Shown here one piece after another: positions 25,285 to 34,569 of a stretch of DNA of 64,000 nucleotides. The stretch covers positions 1,984,001 through 2,048,000 of the forward strand of contig NZ_JAQOUE010000001.1 of assembly GCF_032191465.1 (NCBI RefSeq), written 5' to 3'. Every line of letters begins with the position of its first letter. The stretch's first letter is position 1. The position numbers and the translations under genes were made by a program. This stretch comes from Candidatus Nitronereus thalassa. Its GTDB lineage: Bacteria > Nitrospirota > Nitrospiria > Nitrospirales > UBA8639. A model generated the notes under the pieces. That model worked only from the letters and a program-made list of their open reading frames with translations, had not been told where the DNA came from and did not search any database.

Positions 25285-28200
25285 ATGAACAGCACATCCG
25301 ACATACGAGACCATCCTCTCACCAAGATTCCTCACCATTCCACAATGACACCAGAGGAATTTCCCAAACCTCAAAAGGTCATATCTCTTCCCCTTATTAT
25401 TTTCCTGATCACGGTGCTATCCCTGGTGATCCTTGGTGGCACCCTTCATTTGGTCCACAACAGTCTCGTGAAAAAAGCCGGGCAGGACTTGGCTCTGGTG
25501 GCGTCCAGCATTGCCTCCCATCTCAAGACCAACATGTTTGAACGCAAAGGGGACATTACCCTGCTTGCCAGTACGGTGACCCTGAAGGTCGAAGATACCA
25601 ATGATCTGACGGCCTACCTCACCACCCTCAGTCAAACATACCAAGCCTATTTGGCCATCAGTGTTCTAAACAAAGATGGTCAAATCATGGCATCAAGTGC
25701 GTCTCAATTAATGGGCCAGGATTTCGGACAGGAACCCATCCTAAGGGTATGGAATCAAGAACAGCGGTTTCACCTAGAAGACGCCAGGCCTCTCCCGGAT
25801 TTTAACAATACCCTGGGACTCACACTTTCGGCTCCTATACTCAACGCCGACGACGACCTTCAAGGTTTTGTCGTTGGCCATCTGAACATGTCTTATTTAC
25901 AAAGAATTTTCGAACGGGCGATGGAAGCCTTTGAAACACAGTTGGGCATCCATTCCACTTTCGAATGGCAACTTCTCAGACAAGATGGCACGGTAATCAT
26001 TGAATCCCTTCTGGAAGAAACCGGAACGCTGAATCTATCCGAGCAAGGACTGCCCTCTGCCGAATTAGTGGCATCGGGAGTTTCGGGTTTTGTGGAGGAA
26101 CAGCATCTTCGCCGACACATTCCCGTGATCACGGGATATGCCCCTACTCGCGATATTCGCAGTAACCCCAAATTAAACTGGCATGTTTTAGTGCGTCTGG
26201 ATCGAGACGAAGTCCTCGCACCTATCCGAAACATCGAATCACTGCTTGTCCTCGCAGGTATTTTTCTTGTAGGCCCTTTTATCGGATTTTTGATTCTGAC
26301 CATCCGAAAACTTCAGGCGGCCAATTCCAAAACTGCTCAAGCCCTGGAACTGGTTGAACAAGAAAAGGCCTTGTTGTCCAATCTTTCCAATCGACTGACT
26401 CTCGCTACAGAATCCGCGCGTATGGGCATTTGGGAATGGAATGTTGCGAGCAATACCTTAACGTGGGATGAACCCATGTATGCCCTTTATGGAATCCAAG
26501 GCCACCATTTTGCAGGCACTTACGACGCGTGGATCCAGACCCTTCATGTCGCCGATCAGAGTCGTGTCCAGGAAGAGCTGCAAAAGACCTTGAACGGCCA
26601 GGAAGAATTTCATACAGAATTTCGCGTCGTTTGGCCTGATCACTCGATTCATTGGCTGGAAGGCCATGCCATGGTGGAGCGAAGTTCTACAGACGATGTC
26701 ATTCGCATGATCGGCATCAATGTGGAGATCACCCGGCGCAAACGGGCCGAAAAGGAACTCCAAGAACGGAATGCCCTGGTGTCGTATGAAGCCAAGATCA
26801 TTAAAATTTTGAATGAGATCCATAGTGTCCGACCCATGCTGCAAGCCTGTACTGACGTCATGGTTGAACATCTGCAAGTCGCCTTTGCCAGAATTTGGAC
26901 ACTCCAACCAAACGGACAGATCCTTGAGCTTCAGGCCAGCTCAGGATTATACACCCACCTCGATGGTGCCCATGGGAGTATCCGCATGGGCCAATTCAAA
27001 ATTGGGAAGATCGCCTCTGAGCGAAAACCCCATCTCACAAACCAAGTCATCGGCGACCCGCAAGTCCCACAACAAGAATGGGCAAAGGAAAAGGGCATGG
27101 TGGCGTTTGCTGGGTATCCTCTTGTCATTGAAGATGAGGTCCTTGGGGTCATGGGCGCGTTTTCCCAACAGGCCCTCTCCCCCCAAATACTCCACATGAT
27201 GGAGTTGGTTGCTGCCAGGATTGCCCAAAGTCTGGCACACAAAAGGCATGAAAAGGAAATTCATGAATTGGCAGCGCGTAATGCCTTACTCTTAACCTCA
27301 GCGGGGGAAGGCATTTACGGAGTCGATACCGAGGGGCTCACGACCTTTGTAAATCCTGCTGCTGCCAACATGCTTGGCTATCGAGCAGAGGAACTCATTG
27401 GTCAACCCATGCATAAGACTGTGCACCATTCCAAACCGGATGGGATACACTATCCCCAAGAAGAATGCCCCATGTACGCCGCATTCAATGACGGAAAAGT
27501 GCATATCGTCGACGACGAAGTGCTTTGGCGAAAAGATGGCACAAGCATTCCGGTCCATTATTCGAGCACACCCGTGCGAGATGCGGCAGGAAACATCATC
27601 GGGGCTGTGGTGACCTTTTCCGATATGACCGAACGGAAACAAGCCGAAGAGGCCCTCCTTCAATGGACTCAGGCCTTGGAACATAGCAATAAGGAGTTAG
27701 ACGATTTTGCCTATATTGCTTCACACGATCTCAAGGAACCCCTGCGAGGCATTCACAACTATTCCCGGTTCCTGGTGGAAGACTATGCCGCATTGCTCGG
27801 TGAAGCGGGCAGTGAACAATGCCAAACCATCATGCGGTTGTCGCAACGCATGGAAGAACTCATTAATACCCTCCTGTACTATTCCCGTCTCGGGCGGACC
27901 GACCTCGCTATCCGCGAGGTGGATTTAGATCGCGTAGTCCTGGATGTTCTCGATACTCTCAAGCCTCGACTCGAAGAAGAGGGCATTACCATTCAGTATC
28001 CCAACCCCTTGCCGGTCCTGCGCTGCGATGAAGCCCGTGTTGGGGAAATCTTTCGCAACCTCCTGACCAATGCCATGAAATACAATGACAAGACGGACAA
28101 ATGGATTGAAATCGGGTGCGTGAATACAGACCGCAGTAAAGCGCAAGAGAGGGGGAAGAACTCGGCTCTATCTTCAAACAAGATACGAGATGCAAAAGAC

Positions 28201-28488
28201 GGAATACGGCAGTTTTACGTGCGCGACAATGGCATCGGCATTCCGGAAAAACACTTTGGGGACATGTTTCGAATTTTCAAGCGCCTCCAAGGGCGGGATA
28301 AGTTTGGTGGGGGCACTGGAGCGGGATTGACAATCACTCAAAAAATTGTCCACCGCCACGGAGGGAGGATCTGGGTGGAATCAACGGTAGGGGAAGGCAC
28401 CACTTTTTGGTTTACCCTGGAGCCGCAATCTCAGCAGGAGAAGCGATTTCCCATTGAAGATAAGGGATCTTATGATATGAACAAGTAG
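25285..28488 (+). CDS. Large sensor histidine kinase (Cache-PAS-GAF-PAS-HisKA-HATPase)
   Basis: About 1,067 residues. Order: membrane segment (SLPLIIFLITVLSLVILGG), a periplasmic Cache-like sensor of ~270 residues, second membrane segment (LLVLAGIFLVGPFIGFLIL), PAS (MGIWEWNVASNTLTWDEPMY), GAF (AFARIWTLQPNGQILEL), second PAS (LTSAGEGIYGVDTEGLTTF), HisKA with H-box FAYIASHDLKEPLRGIHNYS, and HATPase with N-box RNLLTNAMKYND, G1 DNGIGIP and G2 GGGTGAGLTI. Between N-box and G1 there is an extra ~30-residue segment encoded partly by a short interspersed repeat. No receiver is attached; stand-alone receivers lie at 31907-33455. Start uncertain: TTG 25138, ATG 25285 or ATG 25345. Confidence 0.85.
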   Translation: MNSTSDIRDHPLTKIPHHSTMTPEEFPKPQKVISLPLIIFLITVLSLVILGGTLHLVHNSLVKKAGQDLALVASSIASHLKTNMFERKGDITLLASTVTLKVEDTNDLTAYLTTLSQTYQAYLAISVLNKDGQIMASSASQLMGQDFGQEPILRVWNQEQRFHLEDARPLPDFNNTLGLTLSAPILNADDDLQGFVVGHLNMSYLQRIFERAMEAFETQLGIHSTFEWQLLRQDGTVIIESLLEETGTLNLSEQGLPSAELVASGVSGFVEEQHLRRHIPVITGYAPTRDIRSNPKLNWHVLVRLDRDEVLAPIRNIESLLVLAGIFLVGPFIGFLILTIRKLQAANSKTAQALELVEQEKALLSNLSNRLTLATESARMGIWEWNVASNTLTWDEPMYALYGIQGHHFAGTYDAWIQTLHVADQSRVQEELQKTLNGQEEFHTEFRVVWPDHSIHWLEGHAMVERSSTDDVIRMIGINVEITRRKRAEKELQERNALVSYEAKIIKILNEIHSVRPMLQACTDVMVEHLQVAFARIWTLQPNGQILELQASSGLYTHLDGAHGSIRMGQFKIGKIASERKPHLTNQVIGDPQVPQQEWAKEKGMVAFAGYPLVIEDEVLGVMGAFSQQALSPQILHMMELVAARIAQSLAHKRHEKEIHELAARNALLLTSAGEGIYGVDTEGLTTFVNPAAANMLGYRAEELIGQPMHKTVHHSKPDGIHYPQEECPMYAAFNDGKVHIVDDEVLWRKDGTSIPVHYSSTPVRDAAGNIIGAVVTFSDMTERKQAEEALLQWTQALEHSNKELDDFAYIASHDLKEPLRGIHNYSRFLVEDYAALLGEAGSEQCQTIMRLSQRMEELINTLLYYSRLGRTDLAIREVDLDRVVLDVLDTLKPRLEEEGITIQYPNPLPVLRCDEARVGEIFRNLLTNAMKYNDKTDKWIEIGCVNTDRSKAQERGKNSALSSNKIRDAKDGIRQFYVRDNGIGIPEKHFGDMFRIFKRLQGRDKFGGGTGAGLTITQKIVHRHGGRIWVESTVGEGTTFWFTLEPQSQQEKRFPIEDKGSYDMNK
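28174..28211 (+). repeat. Interspersed repeat inside kinase gene (copy 1)
   Basis: TTCAAACAAGATACGAGATG and the following AAAAGACGGAATACGG match the CGAGATACG repeat in the 21.5-kb spacer and the second kinase. It is in frame and encodes SSNKIRDAKDGIRQ between the N and G1 boxes. Confidence 0.65.
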
Positions 28489-28615
28489 GTCTCTGCTCTG
28501 AACAAGTCGTGATTGTTTAGTTTTAAAAAAATTTTACTAGGAATTATCCTAGGTGGTGGTCGACTAACCAGCAGGCCCCGAAAGCCATGGGGACCATAGG
28601 GTTTGGAGGTGCACT

Positions 28616-29224
28616 ATGATTAATCAAATATACGGGTCGACGTCATTCGATCAATTCATGCCGCATGGTGGTTGCTATCTCTGGCAATCCGATCTGTTGT
28701 GGCTACATGTCGTTTTCGATGGAATCATAGGGTTGTCCTATTTTTCCATTCCCCTCACCTTGTACTATTTCGCGCGTAAAGGCGGAGCTCTCCCGTTTAA
28801 AAGTGCACTCTATTTGTTTGTCGCCTTTGTGTTTGCCTGTGGGCTGACCCATCTCATGAATATCTGGAACGTGTGGAACCCAGATTATTATATAGCAGGT
28901 TTCCTGAAAGCCATTACCGGAATAATTTCTTTGGCCACGGCGATCATTCTCTGGCCCCTAGCCTCCAAAGCCGTTCAACTTCCGAATCTGTTTAGTTTGC
29001 AAGAGGCCAATCAGGTCTTAACAAAAGAAATTTCCCGTCGAGAAGTGTTCGAACGGGAACTCCAAGCCAAGGCCCAATTGCTTTCAGAGTCTAATGCTCA
29101 ACTCACTCAACTGAACAGGATGATGTTGGGAAGGGAAACGAAAATGATCCAACTAAAACAAGAAATCAATGAATTATCGGAATCCCTCGGACGCCCCTGT
29201 CCCTACTTGGTTGAAGGAAGGTAA
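28616..29224 (+). CDS. Ethylene-receptor-like membrane sensor without kinase domain
   Basis: A 202-residue protein whose first ~130 residues match the three-helix ethylene-binding domain of plant ETR1 and cyanobacterial homologs. Helix 1 reads FDGIIGLSYFSIPLTLYYF, aligning with the ETR1 segment SDFFIAIAYFSIPL (Asp conserved), and helix 2 reads FVFACGLTHLMNIW, with the copper-ligand pair C-x3-H. After helix 3 comes a coiled coil (about residues 130-185) ending in LGRPCPYLVEGR, and the protein stops. No PAS, GAF or kinase domain follows. It lies between two large kinases and may signal through one of them by coiled-coil pairing. A hairpin CTAGGA-ATTA-TCCTAG (28537-28552) lies in its leader. Confidence 0.85.
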   Translation: MINQIYGSTSFDQFMPHGGCYLWQSDLLWLHVVFDGIIGLSYFSIPLTLYYFARKGGALPFKSALYLFVAFVFACGLTHLMNIWNVWNPDYYIAGFLKAITGIISLATAIILWPLASKAVQLPNLFSLQEANQVLTKEISRREVFERELQAKAQLLSESNAQLTQLNRMMLGRETKMIQLKQEINELSESLGRPCPYLVEGR

Positions 29225-29284
29225 ATGATATTCACATTGGCTCGAAAATCCATGCAACGGGATTTAAAACTGTAAAGGCCGACT

Positions 29285-31726
29285 ATGGAATCTTACAATC
29301 CCCAACTCAGACTCCCCATGTTGGTACGGTTCGGGATCATAGCGCTCATTGGGGGAGTTTTTCTCCTGGATATTTTCATCCCATTAGGAATGTCCCTCGG
29401 AACACTTTATCTCCTTGGAGTATTATTTACCCTTCCGCTAAAACAGCGTTCGTTTACGGTGACCGTGGCGGCCATCTCCGCTTTAGGTATTGTAATAGGG
29501 TGGGTGTTTTCGCCTCCTGGAATGGAATTTTTATCTCCCGCCATCAACCGGCTCATTTCTCTCGGGACCCTTGGCTTGGTCACATTTATGGTATTGCGGC
29601 AAATTAATACGACCGTTGAATTGCAAGATTTACAGGACTCACTTCAGGAAAAAATTCGAGATAAAACCTCCGATCTAGAGCAACAACGACTCGCCACAAT
29701 GAATCTTTTGGAAGACATCGATCAGGCCAGATGGGAAGTCGAGCAGAAAGAAGAATTATTAACGAACCTTTTAAATCATGCCGAAGCGGCGATTTATGTT
29801 AAAAACCTCTCTCATCGTTACCTGTTAGTGAATTCAAATTTTGCCACACATTTTCACCTCTCCCCAGAATCGTTTATTGGAAAAACCGATGAGGAACTTT
29901 TTTCTACGTCGGTCGCCTCTCTCATTGGTCAAAGGGAAGGTGAGGTGCTGCAAGGCAAAAAACCCCTGAAATTTGAACAGCGTATTGTCTTCCCAGACGG
30001 TCTGAAAACGTGGCTCACGATTAAATTTCCCTTGCTAGACTCTTTCGATCAGCCCTATGCCCTTTGCAGTATGTCCACTGATGTCACCGACCTTGAACAG
30101 GCCCAGAAGCTCTTTCACAAAATTGTGGAAGCCGCCCCCACCGGCATGATTATGGTCAACCAGGAGGGTCGCATTGTGTTGGCCAATGCCCTCACCTGCT
30201 CGCAATTCGGATACACCCGAGAAGAATTATTACAACAACCTGTAGAGCTGCTGGTACCGCTCCGCTTCAGGGCCACTCACCCCGACAAACGCACGGGTTT
30301 TATGTCTCACCCCGAACCTCGGAGCATGGGAAGTGGACGTGACCTTTATGGCTTGCGGAAGGACGGGACAGAATTCCCCCTTGAAATTGGTCTCAATCCC
30401 CTTTCCACCCCCGAAGGTTCTTTTGTCCTCGCTTCCGTCGTGGACATCACGAAACGAATCGAAGGGGAAAAATCTTTTGCCCAATTGTACCGTCACCATC
30501 AATTGCTGTTGAACTCGGCCGGAGAAGGCATTTATGGCATCGATTGCAACGGCATCACGACCTTCATCAACCCCGCGGCCGCTAAAATGCTAGGGTACAT
30601 TCCCGAAGAATTGATTGGAGTACCTATGCATTCCACGGCCCACCATACCAAGCCCGATGGATCGGCCTATCCTCGCACGGAATGTCCCATGTACCAAGCT
30701 TTTCAGGACGGAGCAGTCCATACCGTCGAGGATGAAGTTCTTTGGAGAAAAGACGGAAGCTGTTTTCCGGTTGAGTACACCACGACCCCGATCTCCGATG
30801 AAGAGGGGTGCTTCGTTGGCGCAGTGGTCACCTTTAAAGATATTACAGAGCGGAAACGCACAGAAGCCATGCTTCGGCAATGGACCCAGGCCTTGGAACA
30901 CAGCAATAAGGAGTTAGACGATTTTGCCTATATTGCTGCGCACGATCTCAAGGAACCCCTGCGAGGCATTCACAACTATTCCCGGTTCCTGGTGGAAGAC
31001 TATGCCGCATTGCTCGGTGAAGCGGGCAGTGAACAATGCCAAACCATCATGCGGTTGTCGCAACGCATGGAAGAACTCATTAATACCCTCCTGTACTATT
31101 CCCGCCTCGGGCGGACCGACCTCGCCATCCGCGAGGTGTATTTAGATCGCGTAGTCCTGGATGTTCTCGATACTCTCAAGCCTCGACTCAAAGAGGAGGG
31201 CATTACCATTCGGTATCCCAACCCCTTACCGGTCCTGCGCTGCGATGAAGCCCGCGTTGGGGAAATCTTTCGCAACCTCCTGACCAATGCCATGAAATAC
31301 AATGACAAGACGGACAAATGGATTGAAATCGGGTGTGTGGCCGCAGAGACCGGGGAAGCGTTACCCGTGAAGCAAACACCGAAACAGCGCGCGCAGGGTT
31401 CGGTTCTTTCTTCAAACGAGATACGAGATACGAAAGACGAGATACGCCATTTTTATGTGCGCGACAATGGCATCGGCATTCCGGAAAAACACTTTGGGGA
31501 CATATTTCGGATTTTTAAGCGTCTCCAAGGGCGGGATAAGTTTGGTGGGGGCACCGGTGCGGGTTTAACGATCATTGAGAAAATTGTCCACCGCCATGGC
31601 GGGAGGATCTGGGTGGAATCAATGGTAGGGGAAGGCACCACTTTCTGGTTTACCTTGGAATCCTCTTCCAAATCTTCCACTCACAATCAAATTTCTCCTT
31701 CGACCATGCCCAATTCCGTCCTATAA
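29285..31726 (+). CDS. Membrane sensor histidine kinase with three PAS domains
   Basis: An 813-residue kinase. Four membrane segments lie in the first ~110 residues (no large periplasmic domain), then a coiled coil, PAS1 (about 155-275, LLNHAEAAIYVKNLSHRYLL), PAS2 (about 280-395, VEAAPTGMIMVNQEGRIVLA), PAS3 (about 405-525, LLNSAGEGIYGIDCNGITTF), HisKA (H-box FAYIAAHDLKEPLRGIHNYS) and HATPase (N-box, G1 DNGIGIP, G2 GGGTGAGLTI). From PAS3 onward it closely matches the kinase at 25285, and from 30881 the DNA is almost identical. It probably feeds the single-domain receivers that follow. Confidence 0.88.
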   Translation: MESYNPQLRLPMLVRFGIIALIGGVFLLDIFIPLGMSLGTLYLLGVLFTLPLKQRSFTVTVAAISALGIVIGWVFSPPGMEFLSPAINRLISLGTLGLVTFMVLRQINTTVELQDLQDSLQEKIRDKTSDLEQQRLATMNLLEDIDQARWEVEQKEELLTNLLNHAEAAIYVKNLSHRYLLVNSNFATHFHLSPESFIGKTDEELFSTSVASLIGQREGEVLQGKKPLKFEQRIVFPDGLKTWLTIKFPLLDSFDQPYALCSMSTDVTDLEQAQKLFHKIVEAAPTGMIMVNQEGRIVLANALTCSQFGYTREELLQQPVELLVPLRFRATHPDKRTGFMSHPEPRSMGSGRDLYGLRKDGTEFPLEIGLNPLSTPEGSFVLASVVDITKRIEGEKSFAQLYRHHQLLLNSAGEGIYGIDCNGITTFINPAAAKMLGYIPEELIGVPMHSTAHHTKPDGSAYPRTECPMYQAFQDGAVHTVEDEVLWRKDGSCFPVEYTTTPISDEEGCFVGAVVTFKDITERKRTEAMLRQWTQALEHSNKELDDFAYIAAHDLKEPLRGIHNYSRFLVEDYAALLGEAGSEQCQTIMRLSQRMEELINTLLYYSRLGRTDLAIREVYLDRVVLDVLDTLKPRLKEEGITIRYPNPLPVLRCDEARVGEIFRNLLTNAMKYNDKTDKWIEIGCVAAETGEALPVKQTPKQRAQGSVLSSNEIRDTKDEIRHFYVRDNGIGIPEKHFGDIFRIFKRLQGRDKFGGGTGAGLTIIEKIVHRHGGRIWVESMVGEGTTFWFTLESSSKSSTHNQISPSTMPNSVL
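31417..31448 (+). repeat. Interspersed repeat inside kinase gene (copy 2)
   Basis: ACGAGATACGAGATACGAAA then GACGAGATACGCC, in frame, encodes NEIRDTKDEIRH between the N and G1 boxes. It is a better match than copy 1 to the repeat in the 21.5-kb spacer. Confidence 0.7.
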
Positions 31727-31727
31727 C

Positions 31728-31910
31728 ATGGAGTCTCGAGTCATGACTGTCCGAATTTTTACTGGCCTTTGTGCACTGACCATATTGTTCCCCATCTCCG
31801 TCATAATACGCCTAAATATTATTGACATCTTGGTGACAAAGGAATACACCCCTAGAGAATTCTTAACCTATCAGGAATGTTTTCATCTCAAGGCAGGCGT
31901 TAAACTATGA
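31728..31910 (+). CDS. Possible 60-residue membrane peptide (uncertain)
   Basis: An open frame starting one base after the kinase stop and overlapping the next receiver start by 4 bp. It has one hydrophobic segment (IFTGLCALTILFPISVIIRL). The tight fit in the operon favours a real gene, but no ribosome site or family was recognised. Confidence 0.28.
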   Translation: MESRVMTVRIFTGLCALTILFPISVIIRLNIIDILVTKEYTPREFLTYQECFHLKAGVKL

Positions 31911-32359
31911 AAGTACTGTCTCAAACTTGCCCGATCCTCTTGGTGGATGACAATCCTCATGATTATGAAGCCACCAAACGTTGTTTCAAACAAATCGGAA
32001 TAACAAATCCTTTGATGTATTGTGCGGATGGGGACGAAGCCCTTGACCTCCTCCAGGGACAATCAACACAAACTCAATACGCCCGCCCCCCTCGACCCAG
32101 CCTCATTCTTTTAGATTTAAACTTACCTGGAACCGACGGAAGGGAAGTCCTCAATCAACTGAAACAGAGTAAGCGTTTGAAATCAATTCCCGTGGTGGTA
32201 CTGACAACGTCGTCCGACCCTAACGACATACACGCGTGTTATGACAAGGGGGCCAATAGCTACGTCGTCAAACCCGTGGATTATGATGGTTTACTGGAAG
32301 CCATGCGGTCTCTGTGTCAATTTTGGTTGGAGGTGGCAGAAGTGCCATCGATGGCCTAG
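31907..32359 (+). CDS. Single-domain response regulator (Rcp1-like)
   Basis: A 150-residue receiver-only protein. The acidic pocket is LLVDDNPHDYEAT, the phospho-acceptor Asp lies in LILLDLNLPGTDGREVL, followed by VVVLTTSSDPNDI and the conserved Lys in YVVKPVDYDG. The insert between strands 2 and 3 and the C-terminal FWLEVAEVP are typical of cyanobacterial-phytochrome-type Rcp1 receivers. It has no output domain. It follows the PAS kinase closely and is its likely partner. Confidence 0.88.
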   Translation: MKVLSQTCPILLVDDNPHDYEATKRCFKQIGITNPLMYCADGDEALDLLQGQSTQTQYARPPRPSLILLDLNLPGTDGREVLNQLKQSKRLKSIPVVVLTTSSDPNDIHACYDKGANSYVVKPVDYDGLLEAMRSLCQFWLEVAEVPSMA

Positions 32360-32443
32360 ATTCAATCTTTTCAGAGATCGAGGAACCTATAAACTCATGC
32401 CAATAATTTCTTAATTTCTTTTGCTTCTATCCCTAGAGGAAGG

Positions 32444-32893
32444 ATGCAGAATCTTACGCCTCAACAGCGAATTCTTCTCGTCGAAGATAGTCCCGAAGAT
32501 GTCGTGACGGCAAAACGAAATCTTCTACAGAGCAGATTGCGAAACCCGGTTGAGGTTTGCGAGACCGGCCAACTCGCGTTGGATTATATATTTCAGCGAC
32601 AATCGTTTTCAGACCCTAGCCTTGCCCCCGTTCCCGGCGTGATCCTGCTGGACCTGAACTTACCCGATATGAGTGGCTTGGAAATTTTAACCATTCTAAA
32701 ACAACACCCCGTTCACCAATTAATTCCCGTGATTGTCATGACCTCTTCCCTGGATGAACGTGATTTTGAAGAGAGTCGACAAGCTGGAGCGGCTACTTAT
32801 CTCTCGAAGCCGGTGGATTTCCAGAATTTTTTTCAGGCCATCCAACAACTCCAGGGATTCTGTTTCGAGCTGATGATTTTTCCTGAGCCCTAA
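32444..32893 (+). CDS. Single-domain response regulator (Rcp1-like)
   Basis: A 149-residue receiver with LLVEDSPEDVVTAKRNLL at the acidic site, Asp in VILLDLNLPDMSGLEIL, VIVMTSSLDERD and the Lys in YLSKPVDFQNF. It is the second of three tandem receivers that differ clearly in sequence, so they are probably not interchangeable. A clear GGAAGG ribosome site precedes ATG 32444. No output domain. Confidence 0.88.
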   Translation: MQNLTPQQRILLVEDSPEDVVTAKRNLLQSRLRNPVEVCETGQLALDYIFQRQSFSDPSLAPVPGVILLDLNLPDMSGLEILTILKQHPVHQLIPVIVMTSSLDERDFEESRQAGAATYLSKPVDFQNFFQAIQQLQGFCFELMIFPEP

Positions 32894-32999
32894 GAATTTA
32901 GGAAAAAGCTTTTTTCATGGACCGATTTCTAACTTCCTTGCCAGTTCTCATGACTTGGCAATTTTGGTAAAAGAATCGAATCTTGAGCGAGGAATTCCT

Positions 33000-33455
33000 A
33001 TGACACCTATCACGGCTCAACAAACTATCCTGTTAGTGGATGACAGTAACGAAGACTTTGAAGTAACAAAACGGGCCTTCCTTCGCGCGCGGATGGCGAA
33101 TCCTATTCACCGCTGTGTCGATGGAGAAGACGCCTTAGACTATTTACTCCGCCGAGGGGAGTATGCTGATCCCAGCTCCTCACCCCGTCCCGGAATTATC
33201 ATGCTGGATTTGAATATGCCGGGGACCGATGGACGAGAAGTCCTTAAGGTAATAAAAACAGATATGCTCCTAAAAAAAATTCCCGTCATTGTCCTGACCA
33301 CCTCTTCGGCGGATCGGGATATCGAGGAATGCTACAATGACGGCGCCAATAGTTACATTGTAAAACCCGTGGATATTGATGGGTTCATGGACGCGATTCG
33401 ACGATTGCGTGACTATTGGTTTGAAGTCGTCGTGGTACCTGAGGTAAGTTCGTAG
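33000..33455 (+). CDS. Single-domain response regulator (Rcp1-like)
   Basis: A 151-residue receiver: LLVDDSNEDFEVTKRAFL, Asp in IIMLDLNMPGTDGREVL, VIVLTTSSADRDIEECYNDG and Lys in YIVKPVDIDG. It is more similar to the first receiver (31907) than to the second. The start at 33000 was preferred because the receiver fold begins there; an in-frame start at 32955 would add 15 residues. It is the last gene of the signalling run. Confidence 0.88.
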   Translation: MTPITAQQTILLVDDSNEDFEVTKRAFLRARMANPIHRCVDGEDALDYLLRRGEYADPSSSPRPGIIMLDLNMPGTDGREVLKVIKTDMLLKKIPVIVLTTSSADRDIEECYNDGANSYIVKPVDIDGFMDAIRRLRDYWFEVVVVPEVSS

Positions 33456-33681
33456 CCATCAAGCACGACTACTCTCTAAACATTCCAGTAACCTTCGTCC
33501 TCTGACTCTTAAACCGTTTTTCCAAAAGATCATAATTTCTTACCCCTCGAACCCATTTTGGAGTTATCGGAAACTCCTTCCTCGTTTATTGGTATTGATT
33601 TATCTTGGCAAGGTCCTTGGTGAACATCCGAGAATACCAATAACGTATCCTCATGGTTCATTTTCTCCGAGGTAACTGGAC

Positions 33682-34554
33682 ATGGCAAACGGGGAACACC
33701 TTTCTCTGTTAAAGCACGGCGTTTCTTCCTGGAATACCTGGCGAATTAATCACCCAGAGGAACCCGTTGACCTCAGTCATGCATCTCTGAAAGGAATGAG
33801 ACTCGTCGGCATAAACCTTCAAGGAGCATCACTCCTTCAGGCTGACCTGCGGGGGGCCGACCTCAGTCACGCCAATTTGGCACAAGCCAACCTGACGAGA
33901 GTGAATTTCTCAGAAGCACAGTGCCGCGCGATCAACCTCGACCAGGCCATCCTTGTCGGGGCGAATCTTCGACATACCCATTTAGATGATGCCCAGCTCT
34001 GGCTTGGGCAATTGGCTTTTGCCAATTTACAAGAGGCGTCGCTCGTCGGAGCCAAAATGGCCAATGTCACTTTGGCGAAAGCCAACCTGACAAACGCAAG
34101 TCTCAATGCCGCTGATTTGAGTTTTGCCTTGCTAGGAGAAGCCATTCTGACTGACGCCAATTTAGCCCGCACCAATCTCTGGAAAGCCGATTTAAAAGGG
34201 GCACATTTAGAACGTGCCAATTTCCGTTGCGCCAATCTTGAAAAGGCCAATCTCTCACATTGCGTGTTACAAGGCACCAATCTCGCGCGAGCCAACCTGG
34301 CCCATGCAAGCTTCTTTCAAGCGTATTTGGTGGCGGCAGATGTGGCGAAAACCAATTTTCACCAAGCGATTCTCGTCGATACCGATTTACGAGGAGTCAA
34401 TCTTCAAAAAGTGACGGGCGTAAGCGCCGAACAACTTCGGACCGCTCTCACCGATAAATCCACTCACCCACCAAGCCAATGGGCTATCACCGAAAAAGAA
34501 TGGGACAGGGGGATTGAAGAATCAGCTTGGACGGTGCCCCAACCGATTGGATAA
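33682..34554 (+). CDS. Pentapeptide-repeat protein
   Basis: A 290-residue protein with about 40 tandem pentapeptides of the A(N/D)Lxx form, for example LQADLRGADLSHANLAQANL and ANFRCANLEKANLSH, from about residue 30 to 245. These fold into a right-handed quadrilateral beta helix. Some members mimic DNA and guard gyrase, but most have no known function. The N terminus (GVSSWNTWRINHPEEPVDLSH) is a common cap for this group. It is monocistronic, with a GAGGTAACTGGAC leader. Confidence 0.88.
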   Translation: MANGEHLSLLKHGVSSWNTWRINHPEEPVDLSHASLKGMRLVGINLQGASLLQADLRGADLSHANLAQANLTRVNFSEAQCRAINLDQAILVGANLRHTHLDDAQLWLGQLAFANLQEASLVGAKMANVTLAKANLTNASLNAADLSFALLGEAILTDANLARTNLWKADLKGAHLERANFRCANLEKANLSHCVLQGTNLARANLAHASFFQAYLVAADVAKTNFHQAILVDTDLRGVNLQKVTGVSAEQLRTALTDKSTHPPSQWAITEKEWDRGIEESAWTVPQPIG

Positions 34555-34569
34555 GGCTCACCACTCGTC

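Noticed and set aside
28537-28615. Possible riboswitch in the leader of the ethylene-receptor-like gene
   Set aside because: There are two small hairpins, but the conserved bases of c-di-GMP or other known riboswitches are not matched.
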